From Spartobacteria bacterium (lineage in GTDB: Bacteria > Verrucomicrobiota > Verrucomicrobiia > Chthoniobacterales > UBA10450): DNA of 64,000 nt. This document shows, one piece after another, positions 29,691 through 39,302 of this stretch; the first letter of the stretch is position 1, and every line of letters starts with the position of its first letter. The notes beneath the pieces were generated by a model. The model was not told where the DNA came from, did not search any database, and saw nothing but the letters and a program-made list of their open reading frames with translations. The translations under genes and the position numbers were made by a program. Location of the stretch: contig PNAS01000077.1 of NCBI GenBank assembly GCA_003169695.1, forward strand, positions 1-64,000, written 5' to 3'.

Positions 29691-30396
29691 TCCTGACGGC
29701 GTCTTGCTCGTCGACAAGGCGGCCGGGATGACATCGCACGATGTTGTCGCCATCGTCCGGCGACGGTTGCAAATGAAAAAAGTTGGGCACTGCGGCACGC
29801 TTGACCCGATCGCGACCGGCCTGCTTTTGCTCACGCTGGGACGCGGAACGAAAATTCAGGATCTCCTCATGAGCGAAGACAAGGAATACGCTGGAACAAT
29901 GGTTCTCGGAATCTCGACCGACACCCAGGACCGCGCCGGTGTGACGCTGGAAGAGCGTCCGGTGCCGCCGCTGGATGATGCCACCGTCCGCGCCGCGTTT
30001 GAAAAATACTTCGGCGATTTTTACCAGATGCCGCCGATGGTTTCGGCGATCAAACAAGGCGGCGTTCCGCTCTACAAACTCGCGCGCCAGGGAAAAGTCG
30101 TCGAGCGCGAGCCGCGCCTGGTTCATGTTTATCGCTATTCGATCGAACGGATCGCGTCGCCGGAAATTGATTTCAGCGTGGTCTGCAGCAAAGGCTTTTA
30201 CGTTCGCACCTACGCACACGATATCGGCGAGACACTTGGCTGTGGAGCGCATCTCAAGGATTTGCGGCGGGTGAAATCGGGAAGGTTCAGCGTGGAGGGC
30301 GCCATCACAGTGGACGAATTGAAGACGTCCGAACCGGTGGACATCCTCGGACGGATTCTTACTTTGCCCGAGGTATCGCGAATGCGCGGAGCCTAA
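29674..30396 (+). CDS. truB: tRNA pseudouridine(55) synthase TruB
   Basis: [56 protein letters not shown]; start inside the second copy of the 20-bp repeat. Confidence 0.95.
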   Translation: [240 protein letters not shown]

Positions 30397-30513
30397 CGAG
30401 AAAATGTTAGGCCGATTTCCACGCTGCGAAAGATTGTTCAGCTAGTTAGGCGGGCAATGATTCGAGCTACACCACGCTCGAACTCTCCCCACCATGAACT
30501 ATGACGCACGTCA

Positions 30514-31455
30514 ATGAAAATGGAGCTTATTCTGATAGCTGAATCCGGCATTCTGGAACAGCAGGCCATCCTTCTTTGTGAAAGCATTCGAAAATTTGGA
30601 GGCAGGTATGGCGAGGCAGATATAAAGGTCCTCCAACCGCGTGGTGAAAAGAGTATTGGTCAGCGCGGCAGAGTTCGATTTCAGGCGCTCGGCGCGCAGG
30701 TGGTGGAAATGTCGATCGTTTCGCCCTGTCCCGAGTATGGAACGAGTTATCGTGTTTTTGCGTGCGGGCAATATGAGCCCACCTCCCAGGCAGATTGTCT
30801 CGTCTTTATGGATAGTGACACCGTCCTGCTTTCTGAACCCGATTTTGAACTACTGGAAGCGGATGTCGCCGGCCGGCCCGTTGACGTGAAGGGGATGTGC
30901 ACATCGGGTGATGACGATGCTATGGATTCCTACTGGAGAGATCTTTGCCACGTTTGCGGAGTGAACTATGACTTAATTCCGCACGTGACCACGACGGTGG
31001 AGCGCGCCAGGATCAAAGCTTCCTACAATGGCGGACTGACCATAGTCAGAAACAGGACCGGGCTTTTCGCAAAGACGGCGGATTTTTTTCGGCGATCCAT
31101 GCTCGCGAACCTCGTTCCGTGGCCGGATCGTAATTCCACTTTTCCTACCGGACATGGAATGGTCACCGCAGAGGGAGGTCGGCTCTGGGGCAGTGCACAA
31201 GCGTGTCTTTCGCTAGCCATCTCCGCCCTAAAACTCTCCGTGAGAGTCCTACCGCCCTCACAAAATTTTCCTTTGCATTTCTATCGCGATTTATTGCCGG
31301 AAATCGAAAATGGAGCCATACCTCTGATCTCCCATGTCCATTATCACCATGTGTTTAGAAGCAATCCTCATGACAATCCGATCCTCGCCGGTCAGCCTGG
31401 GTTTCCCGTCGGTTCGATCGAGTGGTTAAGCGAACGCGCTGCGGAGTTTGCATGA
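30514..31455 (+). CDS. Putative glycosyltransferase (GT-A-like)
   Basis: DCLVFMDSDTVLLSEPDFE (DxD-like), ...ASYNGGLTIVRNR... Confidence 0.65.
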   Translation: MKMELILIAESGILEQQAILLCESIRKFGGRYGEADIKVLQPRGEKSIGQRGRVRFQALGAQVVEMSIVSPCPEYGTSYRVFACGQYEPTSQADCLVFMDSDTVLLSEPDFELLEADVAGRPVDVKGMCTSGDDDAMDSYWRDLCHVCGVNYDLIPHVTTTVERARIKASYNGGLTIVRNRTGLFAKTADFFRRSMLANLVPWPDRNSTFPTGHGMVTAEGGRLWGSAQACLSLAISALKLSVRVLPPSQNFPLHFYRDLLPEIENGAIPLISHVHYHHVFRSNPHDNPILAGQPGFPVGSIEWLSERAAEFA

Positions 31456-32057
31456 AAAGTAAGATGGCGCCTGATCTTCCATTGAAATGGAATGACATAC
31501 CGGGCTGGTTTCAATGGCGTTCCGCGCAGGAGGAAGCTGTCCAGCATTTCCCGGACGGCAGCCGTTTTGTCGAGGTCGGCAACTTTCTGGGAAGGAGTCT
31601 TTGCTCTCTGGCCGAGATCGCACAACTCGGCGGAAAGCAGTACACCGTTGTTGGTGTGGATACGTGTCGGGGCAGCGGCGTCGAAGGGCCGCGTGGGAAG
31701 GATTACCACGGCGCTGCAGTGGCCGAAGGGAGAGGCACCTTCGCAGGCAAGCTGCACAAAAACATCATCGACTGCGGCTACGGTGATGTGATTTCATTGA
31801 TCGTAGCCGACTCGATCACCGCCTCCGGATTCTTCGCGGACCGCTCGATCGATTGGGTGCGTCTGGATGCGCGCCACGAGTTGAAACAGGTCCAGGCCGA
31901 CATTCGCGCCTGGCTGCCGAAGGTGAGAGTGAGCGGCTGGCTTTCGGGCGACGATGATGACGAGATCAAATGGCCCGGGGTCGTGACCGCGGTCAGAGAA
32001 CTCCTGCCGGAGGCAAGACCCTGGTCAAGCCAGCAATGGCGGCGGGTGGTTTCATGA
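31452..32057 (+). CDS. Class I SAM-dependent methyltransferase-like protein (Methyltransf_24-like)
   Basis: RFVEVGNFLGRSLCSLAEIAQ..., DWVRLDARHELKQVQADIRAWLPKV; ATGA overlap with the upstream gene. Confidence 0.7.
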   Translation: MKSKMAPDLPLKWNDIPGWFQWRSAQEEAVQHFPDGSRFVEVGNFLGRSLCSLAEIAQLGGKQYTVVGVDTCRGSGVEGPRGKDYHGAAVAEGRGTFAGKLHKNIIDCGYGDVISLIVADSITASGFFADRSIDWVRLDARHELKQVQADIRAWLPKVRVSGWLSGDDDDEIKWPGVVTAVRELLPEARPWSSQQWRRVVS

Positions 32058-32087
32058 TCGAGATAACTGCACGCCCCGCTGATACCG

Positions 32088-32783
32088 ATGTCCACCTGCT
32101 TCTGCACTCTCGCCATCCACGCCTCGTATCGCGAGCGCGCCCGTATACTATGTGCTGATTTGGCGCCTGCGCATCTGGTAGTCATGACCGACGAGCCGAC
32201 CGATTTCGCGGACCTACCCGTTCACGCCATCCGCCACGACCCGACCGGCCCCATGGCGGCCGATTACCTGGAACACCTTGCGACAACTGGACACGACCGT
32301 GGTGCCGCAGCCTATCACGACAAGCGATTCGCGGTCCAAGCGGCGCTCCGGGAGTTTGACACAGCGATCTTTCTCGATGCCGACTCACGTATTCGCGGGA
32401 TTCCTCCGCTCGTCCATTTCCAAGCCGGGCTGGCCGTCATCCCAGTTGTGCGACACAGTATCGTCACACACTTGGAGACATGCGGTTCGTGGCGCCTGCC
32501 CGCATTCAAGGATTTGGCCCGCGAGTTGTTGGGAGATACTGAAGCGCTGTTCGACGCGAAATGGTGCCACGAGACTTGTTTCGCCGTCACAAAAAACGGT
32601 AGCGAAGATCGTTTCTTGTGGGCGTGGGGGCACGGCGCAGACGTGCTGCAGCGGCAAAAGGTATTCTCCGGAGAGGGCGGAGTCATAGGACTCGCGGCCG
32701 CGTACGCCGGATGGAAGGTGGACTTCGAAGTATTGGCGCCGCTCGCAGCCTTGATTCAGCACGAAGGTGGAGGGCCGAAGTAA
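32088..32783 (+). CDS. Putative glycosyltransferase-like protein
   Basis: CTLAIHASYRERARIL..HLVVMTDEPTDF..., RFAVQAALREFDTAIFLDADSRIRGIP (DxDS). Confidence 0.65.
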   Translation: MSTCFCTLAIHASYRERARILCADLAPAHLVVMTDEPTDFADLPVHAIRHDPTGPMAADYLEHLATTGHDRGAAAYHDKRFAVQAALREFDTAIFLDADSRIRGIPPLVHFQAGLAVIPVVRHSIVTHLETCGSWRLPAFKDLARELLGDTEALFDAKWCHETCFAVTKNGSEDRFLWAWGHGADVLQRQKVFSGEGGVIGLAAAYAGWKVDFEVLAPLAALIQHEGGGPK

Positions 32784-32894
32784 GCTTTGAAAGTCGATTT
32801 AAGCGGGGTGGCGCCTGAGGCGGAAGGCGGTTACGAGCAGGGAGCGAAATGATACACTTTGCATGAACACACTTTCACAAGGCACGATTCAGCG

Positions 32895-33815
32895 ATGCAG
32901 ATCTTGCGATCGATTTCAGAATTAAGCCAACTGCCTGGGCCGCTCTTTCTCGCCATCGGAGTCTTCGACGGTGTGCATCTCGGTCATCAAGCGGTCATTT
33001 CCACTTCGGCGCGGCACGCCAAAGAAGCGGCTGGCACTCCGGTAGTCGTTACGTTCGACCCGCATCCAGCGAAGGTCTTGCGGCCACAAGATGCGCCGCA
33101 TTTGCTGACTGCTACGCAGCATAAGATCGCGCTCATCCGCGATCTCGGCGTCGTTCATCTCCTCGTTCTGCATTTTGATCGGCAATTCGCCGCAACTCCG
33201 CCGGAGGACTTTGTCCAAAAACTGGTGACGCACGCCAAGCCGCTCCGCGAAATTTGCGTGGGGCACGAGTGGTCTTTCGGCAAAGGACGCGCGGGCAATC
33301 TTGCTCTGCTGAAACAGCTCGGCACGACTTACGATTTCGACGTAGTCGGCGTCCAGGCGGTATCGGTAAACGGCGAGGCCGTAAGCAGCACAGCAATAAG
33401 ACGCGCGGTCGCGGATGGAGATCTAACAAAAGCTACGCAGATGCTCGGGCGCGAATATACGATTCTCGGCACCGTGAAAGCCGGCGAAAAACTCGGCCGC
33501 AAACTAGGATTCCCGACGGCAAACCTCAGCGCGCATAGCGAACAATTTCCACCCAACGGAGTTTATGTGGCTGAGGCGCGGCTCGCGGGTGCTTTGTATC
33601 GCGGCGTCGCCAACCTGGGTTACCGGCCAACCGTCAGCGCGGGAAACCCGGAGCGGTTGCTCGAGTTACATTTATTCGACATGAACAAAGATATTTACGG
33701 TGAAGAGATCGAAGTTCGATTCCTGCGATATCTTAGACCCGAACAAAAGTTCGAAAATGTGGAGACACTCGCCGCACAGATTGAGCGTGATGTAGCGGAA
33801 GCGCGAGCAGTCTGA
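32895..33815 (+). CDS. ribF: Bifunctional riboflavin kinase/FAD synthetase
   Basis: LFLAIGVFDGVHLGHQAVI, VTFDPHPAKVL, KLGRKLGFPTANL, GVYVAEA. Start at 32895 preferred. Confidence 0.95.
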   Translation: MQILRSISELSQLPGPLFLAIGVFDGVHLGHQAVISTSARHAKEAAGTPVVVTFDPHPAKVLRPQDAPHLLTATQHKIALIRDLGVVHLLVLHFDRQFAATPPEDFVQKLVTHAKPLREICVGHEWSFGKGRAGNLALLKQLGTTYDFDVVGVQAVSVNGEAVSSTAIRRAVADGDLTKATQMLGREYTILGTVKAGEKLGRKLGFPTANLSAHSEQFPPNGVYVAEARLAGALYRGVANLGYRPTVSAGNPERLLELHLFDMNKDIYGEEIEVRFLRYLRPEQKFENVETLAAQIERDVAEARAV

Positions 33816-33817
33816 GT

Positions 33818-33908
33818 GGTGGATCGAGCGCTCCGTCGCTCAATGGCAAAATAGGGCGGCGAAGCCGCGTAAAAATAAACATCGCGCGACGGAGCGCGCG
33901 ATCCACCT
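33818..33908. repeat. BIME-like element copy B (GTGG family)
   Basis: ggtggatcgagcgctccgtcgctcaatgg...aagccgc...catcgcgcgacggagcgcgcgatccacct; right arm identical to copy A; 3 bp after the ribF stop. Confidence 0.9.
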
Positions 33909-33922
33909 GGAAACGGTCGCTC

Positions 33923-34261
33923 TTATCTGAGACGTCCGCCCGTCTTAGACATCGCGGCGGCAAGACCCCCCACCATGACCACGACAGTCGCTCCCGCCGC
34001 ACAAAGCCAGATCACGGGAAGCGGCAGAAGAGCGAAACGTGTTACCCCTTCGGCGATGAACCAACCACCGCCGGAAAGCAGGTACGCAACCACCGACGCT
34101 ACCACCGTCACCCCCAGAAGAATCACCGCGCGGAGCGAGTGACGCACACGATGCGCCGGCAACTTTTGCACGACATGCGCGGTGAAGCCGCCATCGTCGA
34201 TATAGGCTGCTTCGTCGCGCAGTCGCGCATCGAGCCAGTCTTCCTGGAGGTTTTCGTCCAT
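33923..34261 (-). CDS. Small two-TM membrane protein, candidate anti-sigma/regulatory partner
   Basis: 112 aa; two hydrophobic segments; 3 bp downstream of an ECF sigma gene. Confidence 0.6.
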   Translation of the reverse strand: MDENLQEDWLDARLRDEAAYIDDGGFTAHVVQKLPAHRVRHSLRAVILLGVTVVASVVAYLLSGGGWFIAEGVTRFALLPLPVIWLCAAGATVVVMVGGLAAAMSKTGGRLR

Positions 34262-34264
34262 GTC

Positions 34265-34801
34265 TTAGTTAGGTCCCCATGCAGCGAGCGAGCGTTTCAA
34301 TTTTTCCCGGCCTCTTAACACATTCGTTTTCACAGTGCCGAGCGGAATCTCCAGAACGCGCGCTGCTTCATCATGCGATAAACCATTCTGGCAGCAAAGT
34401 AAAACCGCAGTGCGCTCGTGCAGCGGAAGTAATTGGAGGGCGCGGACGAGATCGTGGCGCAAAGCGGGGTCGGTCGTCTGCGGATCATGCTGAGCTTCCA
34501 GTTGAGCTTCATGGATGCCAACGAGCTCTTTTCGTTTGCGGGCTTCTTCGCGGAAACAGTTGTAAGCGATCCGGTAGAGCCAGGTCGAAAAGCGCGCTTC
34601 CCCGCGAAAGCTGCGGAGGTTTTTATAGGCGCGCAGAAACGTCTCCTGCGCAAGATCGTCCGCGAGCGAGACATCGGCGCGGACGAGTTGGCGGAGCAGA
34701 CCTCGCACGCTCGACTGATGATTCCGGACCAGCTCCGCAAAGGCGTGGTGGTCGTCATCGAGAAGAACGCGGGCGACGAGGTCTGCATCGGTGAGCGCCA
34801 C
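34265..34801 (-). CDS. RNA polymerase sigma-70 factor, ECF subfamily (RpoE-like)
   Basis: LADDLAQETFLRAYKNLRSFRGEARFSTWLYRIAYNCFREEARKRK..., LSHDEAARVLEIPLGTVKTNVLRGREKLKRSL. Confidence 0.95.
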   Translation of the reverse strand: MALTDADLVARVLLDDDHHAFAELVRNHQSSVRGLLRQLVRADVSLADDLAQETFLRAYKNLRSFRGEARFSTWLYRIAYNCFREEARKRKELVGIHEAQLEAQHDPQTTDPALRHDLVRALQLLPLHERTAVLLCCQNGLSHDEAARVLEIPLGTVKTNVLRGREKLKRSLAAWGPN

Positions 34802-34810
34802 AGCCGCAGA

Positions 34811-35491
34811 TTAGGGCAACGGCGGAACTTTGTCTCTACGGCCCTCCAGCTTCCAGACGAGCAAATAACCGAGGCCAATCACAAAAGGGATTACGCCCAG
34901 GCTCCATGAGCCGCCTTCCCAATCGTTCACCGCCCCAAAAAAGATCATCAAGCCAAATCCAACCATGAGGAGGACGACACCGCGCCGGAGGTCGGAACGC
35001 GCCCGAATCACTGGCGGTGGTGCGAAGAGAGCGGCCGGCACTTCCTGGCCCTTTTCGACCATCGTGCGGACGGTGCGATGCAAGGAACGCGATTTCAGGT
35101 AGCTGAAGAACATGACTGCGGCGACGACCATAACGGGTGCGCCGAAGAGCGTCGTAAAGATGATGCCGACGATCGGGATCGCTATTATTGACCCCAAATC
35201 GTCATCGTCACTGCTGTCATCGCTGTGGTGGCGACTGATATGAGTGGTTCCATGGTCCATGTCGATGTCGATGCCAAATTTACGTTTTAGCTTTCGGGCA
35301 ACCTCGCTCTCGATCGATTCGTCGCGGTCGGAAGTCACGGAGGGAGCCGCGCTCGCCGTCGCCAGGGCCGGGCTCGGCCCAGTCACGCTCGGCTGAACAG
35401 ACGCCGATATTGCCGGCGCCGTTGGGGTTTGGCAGAACACACTCAAACCGAGCGCGATCGAACAGAGGCAGGTAAGAAACGTTGTTTTCAT
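34811..35491 (-). CDS. Membrane protein of unknown function with signal peptide
   Basis: MKTTFLTCLCSIALGLSVFCQTP...; multiple hydrophobic helices; DMDHGTTHISRHHSDDSSDDDDLG. Start set at 35491. Confidence 0.6.
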   Translation of the reverse strand: MKTTFLTCLCSIALGLSVFCQTPTAPAISASVQPSVTGPSPALATASAAPSVTSDRDESIESEVARKLKRKFGIDIDMDHGTTHISRHHSDDSSDDDDLGSIIAIPIVGIIFTTLFGAPVMVVAAVMFFSYLKSRSLHRTVRTMVEKGQEVPAALFAPPPVIRARSDLRRGVVLLMVGFGLMIFFGAVNDWEGGSWSLGVIPFVIGLGYLLVWKLEGRRDKVPPLP

Positions 35492-35623
35492 AGTTATTCT
35501 CTTGCAATGAGATGCAGCGGGCGCCCCATTTGGATTCAACATTTTGCCGCCCGGTGGGATTCCGCGACAATTAAAGTGTTGCGTCCCGCAGGGTGGTGGC
35601 CATTATTTCATCCCGCTCAAGCT

Positions 35624-35695
<72 letters not shown>

Positions 35696-36084
35696 CTCCT
35701 TCTCAGCCTGAGGCGGAAAATAGCTCGCGGGTTACCCGTGGTGACAATGGTGTCGGCGGCCGGGCGCAGATACGGCGATAAGCGTCGCCCTGACGCTCTT
35801 CCGCTCTTGCCCGCTGGTCGAGTTAGCGTGCCGGCGGGGCATATCGCGTTCCACGGAAGAATTTGTTTGTCGCGCGCGTCTTCGCGAAAAACGTCCGCCG
35901 CATCAGAGCCAGCGTTCGCCGCAGGCTGAGGAAGCGTTCACTGTTAGAATCCGACTTGTGAGATCTTATCTTAGCCGCACTGCTATTCGCGGTAAAATCG
36001 TTGAAATGCCGAATCCGCCGCTCGCTACCCTCCGCAAAATCGCCGATACCGCAGGGTTGGCGCACTTGCCACCAATCTGTAGCA

Positions 36085-37052
36085 CCGATGCACTGCCAGC
36101 GGAACCTACCTTGGCAATTGCAATGGCGGCTTCTACTCCGCACCCAAAGCGCTGTGCGAGGCGTTGTCGACCACATGGCGCCGCACGACGCTCTGGTTGC
36201 TAGACAACATTGAACCGCTGCAACAAGTCGGACGGCAGGTTCATTTCGACCAAGCTAGTTTCTGGCTTGCTATTCAGCAGGCAGGGTTACCATTCGAGCT
36301 CGCTTGCTCCAACGTTAACTACTACGTCCATTTCAGCGGGCAACACAGATACTTCGATCCTGAGCGCGAGATTGCTGTGCTTCACTATCATGCAGGCAGC
36401 TTCAATGTTCTCGGTTTGCTGGAACCGGCGGCCGAACTGAGCGCGCTGGAACGCGCAGCGATTAAACAGGCGAATGAACAAGGGGCCGACGGATTCGATA
36501 ACCGCGTCTTCTGGGACCTGCGCTACAGTCTGTTCCCCAAACGAGGCTCCGGCGTCGGGTCGCGCGGCGAGAACGCGATATACAAACGTAGACTACTTCA
36601 AGACCACGGAGTTGAGACGGTTGGTTCTGTGCTGGATGTTGGCTGTGGCGACCTCGAAGTGGTCAAGGCCCTGAATATCATGGACTATGTCGGGATCGAC
36701 CAATCTCCTTACGCCCTTGAGATGGCCCGCCAACTGCGGCCAAACTGGCAGTTCCGCCTCGGTTTTCCCCCTGACGTAAAATCCGCCGACATGGCTCTTT
36801 GCCTTGAGGTCCTTATTCACCAAAAAACGGCCGGAGCCTACCGCACTCTGATCGACTTTATCGCTCAAAAGACACTCGGCTCATTTGTTCGTCTCTGGGT
36901 TCGCCAGCGACGATGCCTCAATTGACCAAAACCCGATAGTCCTCCTCCACGAACCGCTTGAGACGAGTCTCGAACGGACCAAGCACTTCAGCAGCATCCG
37001 CGAGATTGGAAAGCACACCGATGTCGTCGTTTATCGCTGCGACGTTGATTGA
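36085..37052 (+). pseudogene. Decayed glycosyltransferase-like/SAM-methyltransferase gene with an in-frame stop upstream and a C-terminal frameshift
   Basis: Frame 1: NCNGGFYSAPKALCEALSTTWRRTTLWLLDNIE...SVLDVGCGDLEVVKALNIMDYVGIDQSPYALEMARQL. The C-terminus continues in another frame: LFVSGFASDDASIDQNPIVLLHEPLETSLERTKHFSSIREIGKHTDVVVYRCDVD*. Confidence 0.65.
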
Positions 37053-37078
37053 GCTGCCGGAACCGGCCTAGAACGTCG

Positions 37079-37619
37079 CTACGGCTGGTAGCCGAAGCCG
37101 TGGTCAGACCTCCTGCGGCCTAATCCCTTTAGACAGCGCGGCAGCCGCGTCATTTCCTGCTTAGTCCGATCGATGAAATCAGACAACGTCGGATCAAAGA
37201 CGTCATTTAGATCTCGGCTAAGAAGGAACGCCTCGTCGCGATCGCCTTTCGGAATGTTGATTCGCCCCGCTCAGCCTCAATCTTGAATTCCGCTGGACTT
37301 GATCACATGATGGTCGATCCGGAGCGAATTCCAGCTTACGCGCGGGCTCCGGCCGGACCGATCCATTCCACGGGATCTCCGCGATCATTAAGGTATTCTC
37401 CGTGATGGACTTCGACTTGAATGGGGACGACTCATGCGCACGAATCGCTCCGGTCGAACCATCGTCTTTATCCTCTGATGAAAGCTGGATCATCCGGAGC
37501 GCGGCGTTTTGAACCGCTCGGTAACCAGTCTCTTGCCAGCTCGAGTCCTGCCGGAGCTGCCGTAGCTTATCCAGCTCAACGCGACGGCGGAGACCTCCGG
37601 CCGCATGAAGATCTCGCAT
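37079..37619 (-). pseudogene. Probable degraded gene of unknown family (frameshifted)
   Basis: Minus strand reads ...WQETGYRAVQNAALRMIQLSSEDKDDGSTGAIRAHE... in one frame and RINIPKGDRDEAFLLSRDLNDVFDPTLSDFIDRTKQEMTRLPR...* in another. Confidence 0.45.
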
Positions 37620-37631
37620 CCAGAGTGTTCG

Positions 37632-38252
37632 CTATAAAGTGCGTAACCACTCTTTCGCGGCCTCGATATCGCCAAGGACAAGAGCGTGCCCGGCCGGCTC
37701 GAAGCGCAACGTCACGTTTGCTCCCCCCTCTCGCAGCATCGCAGCGAGCCGTTCCGCATTCTCCACCGGCACAATCGGATCCTGTTTGCCGGATGAAAGC
37801 AAAACACGCACATGAGTCAGGTTCGGCAAAACCGGCGGCGCGAGCGGAACCATCGCGCGAAATAGAACCGCGCCGGCAAGCATTTCGGGCCTGAGGAGCA
37901 GAATGGCGGCTGCAATGTTTGCGCCATTGGAATAACCGACCGCGATCACGCGCTTTGGATCGAAGGCGTACCGCGCCGTGGCGACGCCAACAAAATCTGC
38001 TAATTCATGTGCGCGCCGTATTACGTCTTCTTCATCGAATATGCCTTCGGCCAGACGCCGGAAAAATCGCGGCATGCCGTTCTCCAGAACCTGGCCGCGC
38101 GGACTGAGCAAGGCCGCCGTTGGATCGAGGTCGCGGCCAAGCGGGATCATATCATTTTCGTCCCCCCCGGTTCCATGCAGCAGCAAAACGGTCCGCGCGG
38201 TCGAGCCCCGCGGCGCGGGAATAAAACGATGGATGAACTCGGCCTCGCTCAT
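37632..38252 (-). CDS. Phospholipase/carboxylesterase-type alpha/beta hydrolase
   Basis: VLLLHGTGGDENDMIPLGRDL, VIAVGYSNGANIAAAILL, SSGKQDPIVPVENAERL, GHAL. Confidence 0.9.
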   Translation of the reverse strand: MSEAEFIHRFIPAPRGSTARTVLLLHGTGGDENDMIPLGRDLDPTAALLSPRGQVLENGMPRFFRRLAEGIFDEEDVIRRAHELADFVGVATARYAFDPKRVIAVGYSNGANIAAAILLLRPEMLAGAVLFRAMVPLAPPVLPNLTHVRVLLSSGKQDPIVPVENAERLAAMLREGGANVTLRFEPAGHALVLGDIEAAKEWLRTL

Positions 38253-38353
38253 GACCCACGTTTGTTAATGCACCCCCGAGGCTCAACGACGCCAGTATTT
38301 TTTGCGAACAATTTCCGCTGACTGTTGGAACTGGCGACGGCAGATTGATTCCG

Positions 38354-39205
38354 ATGCACCGCTGGAAAAAACGCGTTGGGGCGCATTGGTGGCGCGTCCG
38401 TTGTGAGAATCTAACGGAGCGCTTCAGAGACTCGCTCGCGGTCATCGAACGTCCCGGAGTAGAGTGCGTCACGCTCGAGATTTCCTGCGAAACGGAACGT
38501 GATGCACGCAAACTCGTCCGTGAATTTGGCGGCCGTATGGAGCGATTGCGGCGGGATTGGCTTCAGCATTTTGCCAGGCGAACTCGAACCAAACCGTTGC
38601 GCATCGGTTCGCGTCTTGTGGTTTTGAGGTCGCCAGGAATAGAAGCGGCGGCGGCGCAAACGAGCCATGCTCGCCGGCTTGTCATTCCCGCCGAAGCCGC
38701 TTTCGGCACGGGCGAGCATGCCACTACCGCCATGTGCTTGCGTTTACTCGAACAAATAACCCACCAGTTCCAGCCGGGTTGGAGAATGCTCGACGCTGGC
38801 ACTGGCAGCGGCATTCTCGCCATTGCCGGTAGTTATTTCGGGGCCAAGCGTGTGCTCGCGATCGACAGCGATCCCCTCGCCGGCGCGACGGCGAAGCGGA
38901 ATGCGCGCGCCAACTGTGTCCGCAACATCGAGTTCTCGACCGGCGACATCCTGAAGCAGAAGCTCACCGGAAAGTTCGACATCATCACAGCAAATATTTT
39001 CAGCGAGATTTTGATCGCTGCGTTGCCGATCTGGTCCCGGCATCTTGCCGCGGAGGCCAGCGTGATTCTCTCCGGGATTTTGCGGAATCAGGAAACGACT
39101 ACGTCCCGCACTCTACGGCGGCACGGTTTTGTCATATCGGAAATCCGTCGGCGCGGAAAATGGATCGCGCTTGTCGCGCGGCTGGAACAGCAAAAAGGCA
39201 GTTGA
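38354..39205 (+). CDS. prmA: Ribosomal protein L11 methyltransferase
   Basis: IPAEAAFGTGEHATTAMCLRLLE, MLDAGTGSGILAIAGSYFGAKRVLAIDSDPLAGATAKRNA, TANIFSEIL. Confidence 0.92.
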   Translation: MHRWKKRVGAHWWRVRCENLTERFRDSLAVIERPGVECVTLEISCETERDARKLVREFGGRMERLRRDWLQHFARRTRTKPLRIGSRLVVLRSPGIEAAAAQTSHARRLVIPAEAAFGTGEHATTAMCLRLLEQITHQFQPGWRMLDAGTGSGILAIAGSYFGAKRVLAIDSDPLAGATAKRNARANCVRNIEFSTGDILKQKLTGKFDIITANIFSEILIAALPIWSRHLAAEASVILSGILRNQETTTSRTLRRHGFVISEIRRRGKWIALVARLEQQKGS

Positions 39206-39302
39206 CGCACGGAACGGGGGAAAGCTACGTTCCCCGACCCTCAGCGGCTCCGATTTCCTGCAACAACGCGGTTGATCTGTAAAGCCGCTTTGAAACAATC
39301 GC

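Noticed and set aside
30397-30510. tRNA-like text (attcgagctacacca...gctcgaactctcccc) after truB
   Set aside because: No complete cloverleaf could be folded on either strand; only a short gcctaac/gttaggc hairpin near the truB stop.
33811-33931. Target-site duplication around BIME copy B
   Set aside because: Only a 6-bp match (tctgag) was found on both sides, not distinguishable from chance.
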